The notes beneath the pieces were generated by a model. It had not been told where the DNA came from. It did no database searches and saw nothing but the letters and a program-made list of their open reading frames with translations. The translations under genes and the position numbers were made by a program. A stretch of 64,000 bases of DNA from Leucobacter tardus (lineage in GTDB: Bacteria; Actinomycetota; Actinomycetes; Actinomycetales; Microbacteriaceae): NCBI RefSeq assembly GCF_017583045.1, contig NZ_JAGFBF010000001.1, positions 186,001-250,000 on the forward strand. The letters run 5' to 3'. Below, piece by piece: positions 53,872 through 62,382 of this stretch (the first letter of the stretch is position 1; every line of letters starts with the position of its first letter).

Positions 53872-54102
53872 GTGCCGCTCATCGATGTGTCGATCGCCCG
53901 CGGACGCTCGCCCGAGCAGCTGCGCGCCTTCATCGACGCCGTGCACCGCGCCGCCGAGGAGACGGTCGGCGCGGCCCCCGAGAACATCACCGTGATCGTG
54001 CGCGAGGTCGAACCCGCGCTGTGGTCGCGCACCAACCAGACCGTCGCCGAGCGCACCGCAGCCGCGTCGGCGGCACCCGAACCGCAGGACAGGAGCATGT
54101 GA
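53872..54102 (+). CDS. 4-Oxalocrotonate tautomerase-like small protein
   Basis: 76 residues, starting at GTG and encoding MPLIDVSIARGRSPEQLRAF. Pro2 would be the N-terminal catalytic base after Met removal, and the central Arg (VRE) is present. Tautomerases of this type interconvert enol and keto acids in ring-cleavage pathways, which supports an unsaturated dicarboxylate intermediate here. It overlaps the monooxygenase start (TGATG). Confidence 0.9.
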   Translation: MPLIDVSIARGRSPEQLRAFIDAVHRAAEETVGAAPENITVIVREVEPALWSRTNQTVAERTAAASAAPEPQDRSM

Positions 54103-55148
54103 TGCGTTTTTCCCTCTTCATCCATATGGAGCGCTACGACGACTCGATCCCCCATGAGCAGCACTGGGAGAACCTCGTCGAATTGGCGCTGCTCGCCGAG
54201 GCCGGCGGGTTCAGCACCATCTGGATCGGCGAGCACCACTCCATGGAGTACACCGTCTCGCCGAACCCGATGCCGCAGCTCGCCTATCTCGCGGCGAAGA
54301 CGTCGACGATCCGACTGGGTGCCGGCACCATCATCGCGCCCTTCTGGAACCCGATCCGCACGGCGGGCGAGGTCGCCCTGCTCGACGTCATCAGCGGCGG
54401 TCGGGCCGAGCTCGGCGTCGCGCGCGGCGCGTACCAGTTCGAGTTCGACCGCCTCGCCGACGGCATGCCGGCCACCGAGGGCGGCAAGGCCATGAACGAG
54501 ATCGTCGCGACCGTCAACCACCTCTGGGACGGCGACTACGCGCACGACGGCGAGGTGTTCAGCTTCCCGACTTCGACGAGCGTGCCGAAACCGATCCAGA
54601 AGAACCCGCCGGTGTGGGTCGCGGCCCGCAGCCCCGAGTCGCACGACTTCGCAGTCGCCCACGGTGCGAACGTCATGGTGACGCCGCTCATGAAAGGCGA
54701 CGAAGAGGTCGAGGCGCTCGTCGGCAAGTACGAGACCGCGATCGCGAATCACCCCGAGATCGAGCGCCGCCCCGACATCATGGTGCTGCGTCACACCTAC
54801 GTGCACAGCGCGGACGATCCCGAGGGCTGGCGTCCGGCCGCCGAGGGCATCAACACGTTCTACCGCACGTTCAACGCCTGGGCGTTCGAGAAGAACACGC
54901 CGGAGAACGGGTTCCTCGCCCCATCGGACCCGGCGAAGTTCGCGGAACGCCCCGAGTTCGCACCCGAGGCGCTGCACCGCACCGCGATGATCGGCACGCC
55001 CGACGAGGTCATCGAGCGCCTGCACCACTACGCGGCACTCGGCGTGACCGAGTACAGCTTCTGGAGCGACAACACGCTCTCCCACGAGCAGAAGAAGCGC
55101 TCGCTCGAGCTGTTCATCGCCGACGTGATGCCGGCGTTCCGCGGATAG
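54102..55148 (+). CDS. Luciferase-like (LLM) flavin-dependent monooxygenase
   Basis: 348 residues, an (alpha/beta)8 barrel of the bacterial luciferase family: MRFSLFIHMERYD, IWIGEHHSMEYTVSPNP, RLGAGTIIAPFWNPIRTAGEVALLDVISGGR, and ARSPESHDFAVAHGANVM. It uses reduced FMN and O2, so it needs the flavin reductase encoded by the divergent gene at 48599-49546. No gene for a second subunit is present. Last gene of the operon, closed by a hairpin terminator, just upstream of the FMN riboswitch. Substrate unknown. Confidence 0.93.
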   Translation: MRFSLFIHMERYDDSIPHEQHWENLVELALLAEAGGFSTIWIGEHHSMEYTVSPNPMPQLAYLAAKTSTIRLGAGTIIAPFWNPIRTAGEVALLDVISGGRAELGVARGAYQFEFDRLADGMPATEGGKAMNEIVATVNHLWDGDYAHDGEVFSFPTSTSVPKPIQKNPPVWVAARSPESHDFAVAHGANVMVTPLMKGDEEVEALVGKYETAIANHPEIERRPDIMVLRHTYVHSADDPEGWRPAAEGINTFYRTFNAWAFEKNTPENGFLAPSDPAKFAERPEFAPEALHRTAMIGTPDEVIERLHHYAALGVTEYSFWSDNTLSHEQKKRSLELFIADVMPAFRG

Positions 55149-55166
55149 CGGAACCCCGCGGGAGCA

Positions 55167-55202
55167 CCCGCGCGTCATTCGGAGCAATCCGACACGCGCG
55201 GG
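55167..55202 (+). terminator. Terminator hairpin after the monooxygenase gene
   Basis: CCCGCGCGT and ACGCGCGGG pair perfectly; inside, TCGGA and TCCGA close a GCAA tetraloop. It separates the catabolic operon from the riboflavin leader. Confidence 0.8.
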
Positions 55203-55230
55203 GCTTCCGCCCGATGTACAGTAGGAGTGT

Positions 55231-55361
55231 GTTCCGGGGTCGGTGAGAATCCGAACCGGCGGTGACAGTCCGCGACCCTCGCTTCCGCGAGGCTGAACCG
55301 GTGGAATTCCGGTACCGACGGTGATGAGCGTTCAGCGCTCTAGTCCGGATGAGAGGAACGC
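55231..55361 (+). ncRNA. FMN riboswitch (RFN element)
   Basis: The conserved blocks appear in order: GGGTCGGTGAGAATCCGAAC, CCGGCGGTGACAGTCCGCGACCC, a variable CTCGCTTCCGCGAG hairpin, GAACCGGTGGAATTCCGGTACC, GACGGTGATGAG and TCTAGTCCGGATGAGAGGAAC. It precedes ribD by 63 bases. FMN binding should shut off the rib operon; the linker holds GTCGC-GAG-CGAC (55380-55391), a small hairpin that could take part in the switch, but no classic terminator with T-run is seen, so translational control is likely. Confidence 0.96.
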
Positions 55362-55424
55362 GAGCGACGCCGCCGAGGTGTCGCGAGCGACCCGGAACTG
55401 TGATGGGCAGGAACCACGGACCGG

Positions 55425-56699
55425 ATGTTGCAGCGAAGTGATCTCGAGGACGCCATGCGTCGTGCGCTCACGGTGGCGCGCCGCGGCCCCGCGGAGAACG
55501 CGAACCCTCAGGTGGGGTGCGTGATCCTCGAGGGCGAAGGACGCATCGTCGCCGAGGGCTGGCATCGCGGGCTCGGCACGGCGCACGCCGAGGTCGATGC
55601 GCTCGCGCACCTGCCCGAGGAGTGGCGGGATCGCTCCGCCGAGCTCACCGCCGTCGTCACCCTCGAACCCTGCAACCACACGGGCCACACCGGGCCGTGC
55701 GCCGAAGCGCTCGCCGCGATCGGGATCGGCGCGGTCGCCTACGCGGTCGCCGATCCCGGCCGGGAGTCCGCCGGTGGCGCGGCGACGCTGCGGAACGCCG
55801 GCGTTCAGGTGCTCGGCGGCGTGCTCGAGCGCGAGGCGCGGGCACAGATCTCGCACTGGTTGAACGGTGAGGCGAGCGGGTCGCACGACGCCGCGCACGG
55901 CACCTCGACGCGCACGGGGGCGGCGACCGGGTCGGTGCCGACGACGCGCACCGGCGCGACGACGACCGGAGCGTCCGCGGTCTCCGTCGCGGCGACCGCA
56001 GCCTCGCGCGCCGGAGGGGCCCGCCCGCGGCGGCCGCGGGTGATCGCGAAGTGGGCGCAGACCCTCGACGGCCGCGCCGCAGCGGCGAACGGAACCAGCA
56101 AGTGGATCACGGGGCCCGAGGCCCGTGCCGACGTGCACCGACGTCGCGCGGCAGCGGACGCGATTCTGATCGGCACCGGCACCCTGATCACCGACGACCC
56201 CGAGCTCACGGCGCGCACGCCGGACGGACAGCTGATCGTGCCGGCGGATCGTCAGCCGATCCCGGTCGTCGTCGGCAACCGCGAGATCCCGCCGCACGCG
56301 CGGGTCCGCCAGCACCCGGCGCTCGCGGCGCACGAGATCTCCGAGCCGATCCAATTGCCGGGCGTGGACATCGAGTCCGAGCTCTCGGCGCTCGCGCGGT
56401 ATCGCATCTACACCGTGTTCGTCGAGGGCGGCCCGAAGATCATCAACGGCATGATCGCGGCGGGCCTCGTCGATGAACTGCTCGTGTACGTCGCGCCGGC
56501 GCTGCTCGGCGGGCCGAAGGTCTCGCTCGGCAATCTCGGCATCACCGACATCTCGGAGATGCGGCGACTGCAGGTGCTCGAGACCCTGCCGCTCGGCGCC
56601 GACCTGCTGCTCCGCGCCCGCTGGAGCCAGCGCGTCTCCGGCCGCGAGGAGATCGCCGAATCGTTCCCCGAAGCCCGTGCACGCAGGGAGGAGATCTGA
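55425..56699 (+). CDS. ribD: Bifunctional deaminase/reductase of riboflavin synthesis
   Basis: 424 residues, longer than usual. Deaminase domain: TAHAEVDAL (His54, Glu56) and TLEPCNHTGHTGPC (Cys83, Cys92) bind zinc. Reductase domain begins at RPRVIAKWAQTLDGR (about 203) and contains ITGPEARADVH and VEGGPKIINGM. Residues ~149-203, between them, are an Ala/Thr/Gly/Ser-rich low-complexity insert of about 50 residues not typical of RibD; it is in frame and reads as a flexible linker. The first ATG (55425) fits the family start MxxAMRRAL; a second at 55455 has a better Shine-Dalgarno spacing. It converts the GTP-cyclohydrolase product to the ribitylamino-uracil phosphate. It overlaps ribE (TGATG). 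Confidence 0.95.
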   Translation: MLQRSDLEDAMRRALTVARRGPAENANPQVGCVILEGEGRIVAEGWHRGLGTAHAEVDALAHLPEEWRDRSAELTAVVTLEPCNHTGHTGPCAEALAAIGIGAVAYAVADPGRESAGGAATLRNAGVQVLGGVLEREARAQISHWLNGEASGSHDAAHGTSTRTGAATGSVPTTRTGATTTGASAVSVAATAASRAGGARPRRPRVIAKWAQTLDGRAAAANGTSKWITGPEARADVHRRRAAADAILIGTGTLITDDPELTARTPDGQLIVPADRQPIPVVVGNREIPPHARVRQHPALAAHEISEPIQLPGVDIESELSALARYRIYTVFVEGGPKIINGMIAAGLVDELLVYVAPALLGGPKVSLGNLGITDISEMRRLQVLETLPLGADLLLRARWSQRVSGREEIAESFPEARARREEI

Positions 56700-57418
56700 T
56701 GTTCACCGGATTGATCGAGGAGACCGGGGAGATCACCCGGATCGACGCCGGCGACGACGCGCTCCGGCTGACCGTCGCGGGGCCCGTGGTCACGAGCGAC
56801 GCGTCGCACGGCGACTCCATCTCCGTCGACGGCGTCTGCCTGACGGTGGTCGCGCAAGACGCCACTGCGGACGGCAGAGGCACGTTCACCGCCGACGTCA
56901 TGCGGCAGACGCTGCAGATGTCGACACTCGGCGAGCTCGGCCCCGGCGCGCGCGTGAACCTGGAACGGGCCGCACGGGCGGACAGCCGTCTGGGCGGGCA
57001 CATCGTCCAGGGGCACGTCGACGGCACCGCGGAACTCGTCTCGGTCACCCCGGGCGAGGCGTGGCGCGTGCTGCGTTTCGCCCTCGACGACGACCTCGCG
57101 CCGCTCGTGGTGAGCAAGGGATCGATCACCCTGTCCGGCGTCTCGCTGACCGTCTCCGACGTCTCCGATCCCGCGGCGCGCGCCCCCGAGGCGTGGTTCG
57201 AGGTCTCCCTCATCCCCGAGACGCTCGCCGCCACCACGCTCGGCACGCTCGAGCCCGGCGATCGCGTCAACGTCGAGACCGACATCGTGGCGCGGCACCT
57301 GCTGCGCGTCCGCGCGTACCTCGCGGCCGAGCAGCCGACACCCGGTACGGCGGCAGCCGCCGCCCCCGCAGCCGCCGCACCCGGCGCCCCGACCACCGGC
57401 CCCACCCCGGCCGCCTGA
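56699..57418 (+). CDS. ribE: Riboflavin synthase alpha chain
   Basis: 239 residues, two tandem lumazine-binding barrels. MFTGLIEETGEI is the standard N-terminus; GDSISVDGVCLTVV ends the first active-site segment and GSITLSGVSLTVSDV is the equivalent in the second. GGHIVQGHVDGTA lies between. The C-terminal 30 residues are Ala/Pro/Thr-rich, an extension beyond the usual ~205 residues. It dismutates two lumazines to riboflavin. The ATG overlaps the ribD stop. Confidence 0.97.
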   Translation: MFTGLIEETGEITRIDAGDDALRLTVAGPVVTSDASHGDSISVDGVCLTVVAQDATADGRGTFTADVMRQTLQMSTLGELGPGARVNLERAARADSRLGGHIVQGHVDGTAELVSVTPGEAWRVLRFALDDDLAPLVVSKGSITLSGVSLTVSDVSDPAARAPEAWFEVSLIPETLAATTLGTLEPGDRVNVETDIVARHLLRVRAYLAAEQPTPGTAAAAAPAAAAPGAPTTGPTPAA

Positions 57419-57452
57419 CACCGACCCTGCCCGCACTGAGGAGCCCCAGATC

Positions 57453-58787
57453 ATGACCGCACCCGCCCCAGGCATCGCCGCGATCCCCGATGCGCTCGAC
57501 GCATTGCGCGCCGGTCGTCCCGTCATCGTCGCGGACAACGAGGACCGCGAGAACGAGGGCGACGTGATCCTCTCGGCCGAACTCGCGACCCCCGAGTGGG
57601 TTGCGTGGACGGTGCGACACTCGTCCGGGCTCCTGTGCGCGCCGATGACGAACGAGATCGCCGACCAGATCGACCTGCCGATGATGGTGGAGCGCAACGA
57701 AGACGTGCGCAGCACCGCGTACACGGTCACGGTCGATGCGGCCGCGGGAGTCACGACGGGCATCAGCGCGAGCGATCGCGCGACGACGCTCCGCACGCTC
57801 GCGAACCCGACCGCGGTGCCCGGCGATGTGAACCGGCCGGGGCACATCCTCCCGCTGCGGGCCGTCGACGGCGGTGTGCGGGCGCGCAACGGTCACACGG
57901 AGGCCGCGGTCGAGCTCATGCAGCTCGCGGGTCTGCGTCCGGTTGCCGCGATCGCCGAGATCGTCGCCGAGGACGGCGAGATGATGCGGCTGCCCGAGCT
58001 CATGGAGCTCGGTGCACGTGAGACGATCCCGGTCATCACCATCGCGCAGCTCATCGAGTTCCTCGCCGAACGGGATCCGGAAGGAGCCCCCGCGGACGAT
58101 CGCGTCACGGCGTCCTCGCACCGGCGGGTCAGCCTGCGCGCCGAGACGCGCCTCCCGACCGAGCACGGCGAGTTCTGGGCCAGCGCGTACCGGGATCGTC
58201 GCCTCGGGGTGGATCACGTCGCGCTCAGCGCGCAGGCCCCCGACGGTCTGCCCGACGCCGATCCGCTCGTCCGCGTCCACTCGGAGTGCATCACCGGCGA
58301 AGCGTTCGATTCGCTGAAGTGCGAGTGCGGCCCGCAGTTGCGCGCCTCCCTCGACCTCGTGCACGACCGGGGCGGCGTGGTCGTCTACCTGCGCGGGCAG
58401 GAGGGACGCGGCATCGGCCTCGCGAACAAGCTCCGCGCCTACCAGCTGCAGGAGCAGGGTCTCGACACGCTCGACTCGAACCTGAAGCTGGGTCTGCCCG
58501 CGGATGCGCGGGACTACACGGCCGCGGCCGAGATCCTCGCCGAACTCGGCATCGATCGCGTCCGGCTGCTGACCAATAACCCGGACAAGGTGGCGCAGCT
58601 CGAGGCGCACGGCGTCGTCGTCACGGAGCGTGTACCGCTCATCGTCGGGGTGACCGAGACGAACCTGGGCTACATGGAGACGAAGCGCGATCGCATGGGG
58701 CACACCCTGCCCGGCGATGTGGCGCACGCCGAAGAGCCGGCCACCGACGGTGCGGCAGCGCACCCCGACGAAAGGAGCGCCTCATGA
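57453..58787 (+). CDS. ribBA: DHBP synthase/GTP cyclohydrolase II fusion
   Basis: 444 residues. N-terminal RibB domain: VIVADNEDRENEGDVILSAE and HIFPLRA-type segment GHILPLRAVDGGV with RNGHTEAAVEL. C-terminal RibA domain: VRVHSECITGEAFDSLKCECG supplies the zinc cysteines, and YLRGQEGRGIGLANKLRAYQL is the GTP-binding motif. One protein makes both precursors, dihydroxybutanone phosphate and the pyrimidine. The last ~20 residues are a polar tail. It begins 34 bases after ribE and overlaps ribH (ATGA). Confidence 0.98.
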   Translation: MTAPAPGIAAIPDALDALRAGRPVIVADNEDRENEGDVILSAELATPEWVAWTVRHSSGLLCAPMTNEIADQIDLPMMVERNEDVRSTAYTVTVDAAAGVTTGISASDRATTLRTLANPTAVPGDVNRPGHILPLRAVDGGVRARNGHTEAAVELMQLAGLRPVAAIAEIVAEDGEMMRLPELMELGARETIPVITIAQLIEFLAERDPEGAPADDRVTASSHRRVSLRAETRLPTEHGEFWASAYRDRRLGVDHVALSAQAPDGLPDADPLVRVHSECITGEAFDSLKCECGPQLRASLDLVHDRGGVVVYLRGQEGRGIGLANKLRAYQLQEQGLDTLDSNLKLGLPADARDYTAAAEILAELGIDRVRLLTNNPDKVAQLEAHGVVVTERVPLIVGVTETNLGYMETKRDRMGHTLPGDVAHAEEPATDGAAAHPDERSAS

Positions 58788-59269
58788 GCGGCGCAGGAGC
58801 CCCCAACCTCACGGTCGACGCGACGGGACTCTCGGTCGCCGTCGTCGCCGGCAGCTGGCACGAGGAGATCATCGATCCCATGCTGGCCGATGCCGTTTCC
58901 GTGATCGAGCAGGCGGGTGCGACGGCCGAGTCGTTCCGGGTCGCCGGGTCGTTCGAGTTGCCGCTCGCCGCGCAGGCCGCCCTGCAGGGGTCGTTCGACG
59001 CCGTGGTCTGCCTCGGCGTCATCATTCGCGGCGGCACGCCGCACTTCGACTACGTGTGCACCGCCGTCACCGACGGGCTCACCCGGGTGCAGCTCGACAC
59101 CGGTAAACCGGTCGGGTTCGGGGTGCTCACGACCGATGACGAGCAGCAGGCGCTGGATCGCTCGGGTCGTCCGGGCGCGCCCGAGGCGAAGGGACGCGAA
59201 GCGGCGGAGGCCGCGCTGCACCTCGCTGTGCAGACGCGCAGCATCCGCGCGGCGGGCGGGAACGCCTGA
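58784..59269 (+). CDS. ribH: 6,7-Dimethyl-8-ribityllumazine synthase
   Basis: 161 residues, usual length. VVAGSWHEEIIDPML replaces the common FN pattern with GSWHE; RVAGSFELPLAAQAAL and CLGVIIRGGTPHFDYVC (catalytic His) are canonical, as is PVGFGVLTTDDEQQALDRSG. It condenses the two precursors to lumazine and forms pentamers or icosahedra. Last gene of the rib operon; overlaps ribBA by four bases. The next gene, an ABC exporter, starts 52 bases later and might be transcribed with it. Confidence 0.98.
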   Translation: MSGAGAPNLTVDATGLSVAVVAGSWHEEIIDPMLADAVSVIEQAGATAESFRVAGSFELPLAAQAALQGSFDAVVCLGVIIRGGTPHFDYVCTAVTDGLTRVQLDTGKPVGFGVLTTDDEQQALDRSGRPGAPEAKGREAAEAALHLAVQTRSIRAAGGNA

Positions 59270-59321
59270 GCCGACCCCGGCACGCAGACTCACATCAGAT
59301 GTGGGGGTTACGCTGGAGGGT

Positions 59322-61220
59322 GTGGCTGACGAGACCCCTGACGACCGACCCCGCGGCCCTCGAGCGTCCCTGAAGGAACTGCTCCCCTATCTGTTCGAGC
59401 AGCGCGGCGCGCTCGTGCTCGCGCTCGGGCTCGGCATCATCGGCGCCGCGACGTCGCTCGTGCAGCCGGTGCTGCTGGGTCGGGTGATCGACAACGTCCA
59501 GGCGGGCTTGGCGCTCGGCTGGCTGCTCTGGATCCTGACCGGCATCATCGTCGTCGACGCCGTGCTCTCGGGTCTGCAGCACTACGTGCTGCAGCGCATG
59601 GGCGAGGGCGTCGTGCTCACCAGTCGGCGTCGCCTGATCGCGAAGGTGCTGCACCTGCCGGTGTCGCAGTTCGACCGCCGCCGTACGGGTGACCTGGTGT
59701 CGCGGATCGGCAGCGACACGACGCTGCTCCGCGCCGTGCTGACGCAGGGCTTCGTCGAGGCCATCAGCGGCTCGCTCGTCTTCGTCGGCGCGCTCATCGG
59801 CATGCTCGTGATCGATCCGATGCTGTTCGGCATCACGTTCGGCGTCGTCGCCGTCGCCCTCGTCGTGGTCGTGCTCGTCTCGGCGCGCATCCGTCCGGCG
59901 GTCGCCCGCGCGCAGGAGAAGGTCGGCGACCTCGCGGCGCAGGTGGACCGCTCGATCTCATCGATCCGCACGATCCGGGCCGCGGGCGCAGCGTCGCGCG
60001 AGCAGGAGTCGACGGAGCGCGACGCGGCCGACGCCTATCAGCTGGGCCTCAAAGTCGCCCGCATCTCGGCCGTCATCGTGCCCATCTCGTTCCTCGCCAT
60101 GCAGGTGTCCTTCCTGCTGGTGCTCGGTCTCGGCGGGTACCGCGTCGCCATCGGGGCGATCGAGATCTCGCAGCTCGTCACGTTCATCATCTTCCTGTTC
60201 CTCATGGTCATGCCGCTCGGCCAGGCCGTCGGCGCGATCTCGGCGGTGAACCAGGCTCTCGGCGCGCTGGGCCGGATCCAAGAGATCGCGCACCTGCCGA
60301 CGGAGACCGACCGCGACGTCGAGCTGTCCCCGATCGGACGCATCGTGCCGCTTGCCGAGGCGGCGGACGAGTCGTCGGCCGCGATCCGCTTCGACGACGT
60401 CCACTTCACCTACCGTTCAGCGGCGCCGGACCGCGCGGATGCGCGAGCGCTCGTGAACGCGGGCAAGCGGGGGGCGCAGCGCGACGCCGAGGCGGCGGCG
60501 CCCGACATCGTCGAGACGCCGGTGCTGCACGGGGTGACCTTCGAGGTGCCGCGGGGTGCGCGGGTGGCGCTCGTCGGACCGTCGGGTGCGGGCAAATCGA
60601 CGATTCTCGGTCTGATCGAGCGCTTCTACGACCCCGACAGTGGCGCGGTCTCGCTCTCCGGAGCCGATCTGCGCACCCTCGACCGTGCCGAACTGCGCGC
60701 GCAGCTCGGCTACGTCGAGCAGGACGCTCCGGTGCTCGCCGGAACGATCCGCGAGAATCTGCGACTCGGCGCCCCCGAGGCGACGGATGCGGCGTGCGAG
60801 CGCGTGCTGAAGGCCGTCAATCTGCACGACCTGGTCGCCCGCTCGGCCGCCAACGCGCGCGTCGCTTCGGGCCTCGACGTGCAGGTGGGCGAGCACGGCG
60901 TCATGCTCTCCGGCGGTGAGAAGCAGCGGCTCGCGATCGCGCGTGCGCTGCTCACGGCACCGCCGATCCTGCTGCTCGACGAGTCGACCGCGAGTCTCGA
61001 CGGGGTGAACGAGCGGCTCATGCGCGACGCGCTCGACTCCGTGGCGACCGGGCGCACGCTCGTCGTCATCGCTCATCGCCTGTCCACGGTGGTCGATTCC
61101 GACGTGATCGTCGTCCTCGATGAGGGACGCGTCGTGGGAGTGGGCTCGCACTCTGAACTCATCGGAACGGTCCCGCTGTACCGCGAACTCGCCCAGCACC
61201 AACTGCTCGTCAGCGAGTGA
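59322..61220 (+). CDS. ABC exporter, fused membrane and ATPase domains
   Basis: 632 residues. Six membrane helices (about 28-305) followed by an ATPase domain with Walker A GPSGAGKST, Q-loop YVEQDAPVLAGTIREN, signature LSGGEKQRLAIARALL, Walker B ILLLDESTAS and H-loop IAHRLS. About 25 extra residues (DRADARALVNAGKRGAQRD) lie in the ATPase N-terminal lobe before Walker A. A half-transporter working as a homodimer, probably exporting a lipid, peptide or drug. The GTG at 59322 has GGAGG close upstream, with short spacing; GTG 59301 is possible. It overlaps the acyltransferase gene tail-to-tail by 11 bases. Confidence 0.92.
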   Translation: MADETPDDRPRGPRASLKELLPYLFEQRGALVLALGLGIIGAATSLVQPVLLGRVIDNVQAGLALGWLLWILTGIIVVDAVLSGLQHYVLQRMGEGVVLTSRRRLIAKVLHLPVSQFDRRRTGDLVSRIGSDTTLLRAVLTQGFVEAISGSLVFVGALIGMLVIDPMLFGITFGVVAVALVVVVLVSARIRPAVARAQEKVGDLAAQVDRSISSIRTIRAAGAASREQESTERDAADAYQLGLKVARISAVIVPISFLAMQVSFLLVLGLGGYRVAIGAIEISQLVTFIIFLFLMVMPLGQAVGAISAVNQALGALGRIQEIAHLPTETDRDVELSPIGRIVPLAEAADESSAAIRFDDVHFTYRSAAPDRADARALVNAGKRGAQRDAEAAAPDIVETPVLHGVTFEVPRGARVALVGPSGAGKSTILGLIERFYDPDSGAVSLSGADLRTLDRAELRAQLGYVEQDAPVLAGTIRENLRLGAPEATDAACERVLKAVNLHDLVARSAANARVASGLDVQVGEHGVMLSGGEKQRLAIARALLTAPPILLLDESTASLDGVNERLMRDALDSVATGRTLVVIAHRLSTVVDSDVIVVLDEGRVVGVGSHSELIGTVPLYRELAQHQLLVSE

Positions 61221-62316
61221 AGAGCCAGCCGATCCGCGGCGTCGTGACCAGGCTCACGGCGCGCGCGATCGGCCCGGCGGCGAGCGCGATGGTCAGCACG
61301 ATGCCGATCGCGACGAGGATCGCGACGCCCGCGACCCCGAGGCCGCCGATGGCATCGACCGCACCGAAGTGCCGCAGCGTCCAGACGATGGGGCCGTGCA
61401 GCAGGTAGACGCTCAGTGTCTGGGCACCCCAGGCGGTGATGCGCGAGCCGCCTCGGGGGGTGATGAGCAGGAGTGCGAGCGTCATGCCTGCGGCGATCGC
61501 GAGCAGCGCCAGCCGGATGCCCATACCGGCCGCCACGAGCGGCACGACGTGCGACGGTTCGAACCCGAGGGGCGGAGCGTCGGCGAACAGTGCGCCGTAG
61601 TGGTCGGTCCAGGTGAGCCAGGTGTCGATGCGCCACTGGTCGATCAGGTCGGGCAGCAGCAGGAAGACGGCGGCGATGAGCGCGAGACCGGCCCAGGCGG
61701 CCGCGCGCACGCGGGCGCTCGGTCGGGCGAACCACGGCTGCTCGCTCCACCCGGCGGATCGCAGCTTCCAGCCCAGCACGAAGAACGGGAGCAGGCAGAG
61801 CGTGCGCGACGCCGAGAACTCCGAGCCGATCTCCGGGCTCAGACCGGCGAGCAGCGCGATGATGACGGAGCAGGTGAGCGGATGACGCAACCGCGCGATG
61901 TACGGGAAGAGGATGCGCATCGTCGCGAGCGAGACCAGGAACCAGAGGGTCCACGCGGGAGACACGAGGAACGCGTCGCCGATCGCCCGCTCACCGCCCA
62001 GCTGCCTGATCCCCGCCCAGATGGCCTCCCAGACGAGCCAGGTGGCGAGCAGCTGGGCCGTGGACACCACGGCCTTCGGGGTCGTTTCGAGCTTCGCGAA
62101 GATTCCGGAGAGCAGGATCATCGCGGGCATGTGGAACAGATAGATGACCGCGTAGAGACCGAACCCGAACGCGGTCTCGGTGCGCACCGTCGAGATCAGG
62201 TGCCCGACGACGACGAGGACGATCACCAGGAACTTCGCGTTGTCCCAGAGCGCGACGCGACCCCCGGCCCCGGGTTTCTCGGGTGCCCGATCGGGGTGCG
62301 TCGTCTCGGCCGTCAC
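61210..62316 (-). CDS. Acyltransferase family 3 membrane protein
   Basis: 368 residues with about ten helices. RVALWDNAKFLVIVLVVVGHL carries the family's first-helix signature with the catalytic His, and FHMPAMILLSG follows. The C-terminal LSVYLLHGPIVW is also typical. These OafA/NodX-like enzymes O-acylate sugars or other envelope components at the membrane. The arginine seen in many members of the R-x10-H motif is not present at that spacing. The gene converges with the ABC exporter gene and overlaps it by 11 bases. Confidence 0.9.
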   Translation of the reverse strand: MTAETTHPDRAPEKPGAGGRVALWDNAKFLVIVLVVVGHLISTVRTETAFGFGLYAVIYLFHMPAMILLSGIFAKLETTPKAVVSTAQLLATWLVWEAIWAGIRQLGGERAIGDAFLVSPAWTLWFLVSLATMRILFPYIARLRHPLTCSVIIALLAGLSPEIGSEFSASRTLCLLPFFVLGWKLRSAGWSEQPWFARPSARVRAAAWAGLALIAAVFLLLPDLIDQWRIDTWLTWTDHYGALFADAPPLGFEPSHVVPLVAAGMGIRLALLAIAAGMTLALLLITPRGGSRITAWGAQTLSVYLLHGPIVWTLRHFGAVDAIGGLGVAGVAILVAIGIVLTIALAAGPIARAVSLVTTPRIGWLFTR

Positions 62317-62382
62317 GGCACTAGCTTAAGAACCGGACGGCCGAGATGTCGACTCAGCGAGTGAACTCGCGATGCGCGACGC

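Noticed and set aside
53634-54101. Upstream extension of the LLM monooxygenase frame
   Set aside because: This part overlaps the end of the aldehyde dehydrogenase gene and the whole tautomerase gene and reads as Arg-rich non-family sequence; the true start is the ATG at 54102.
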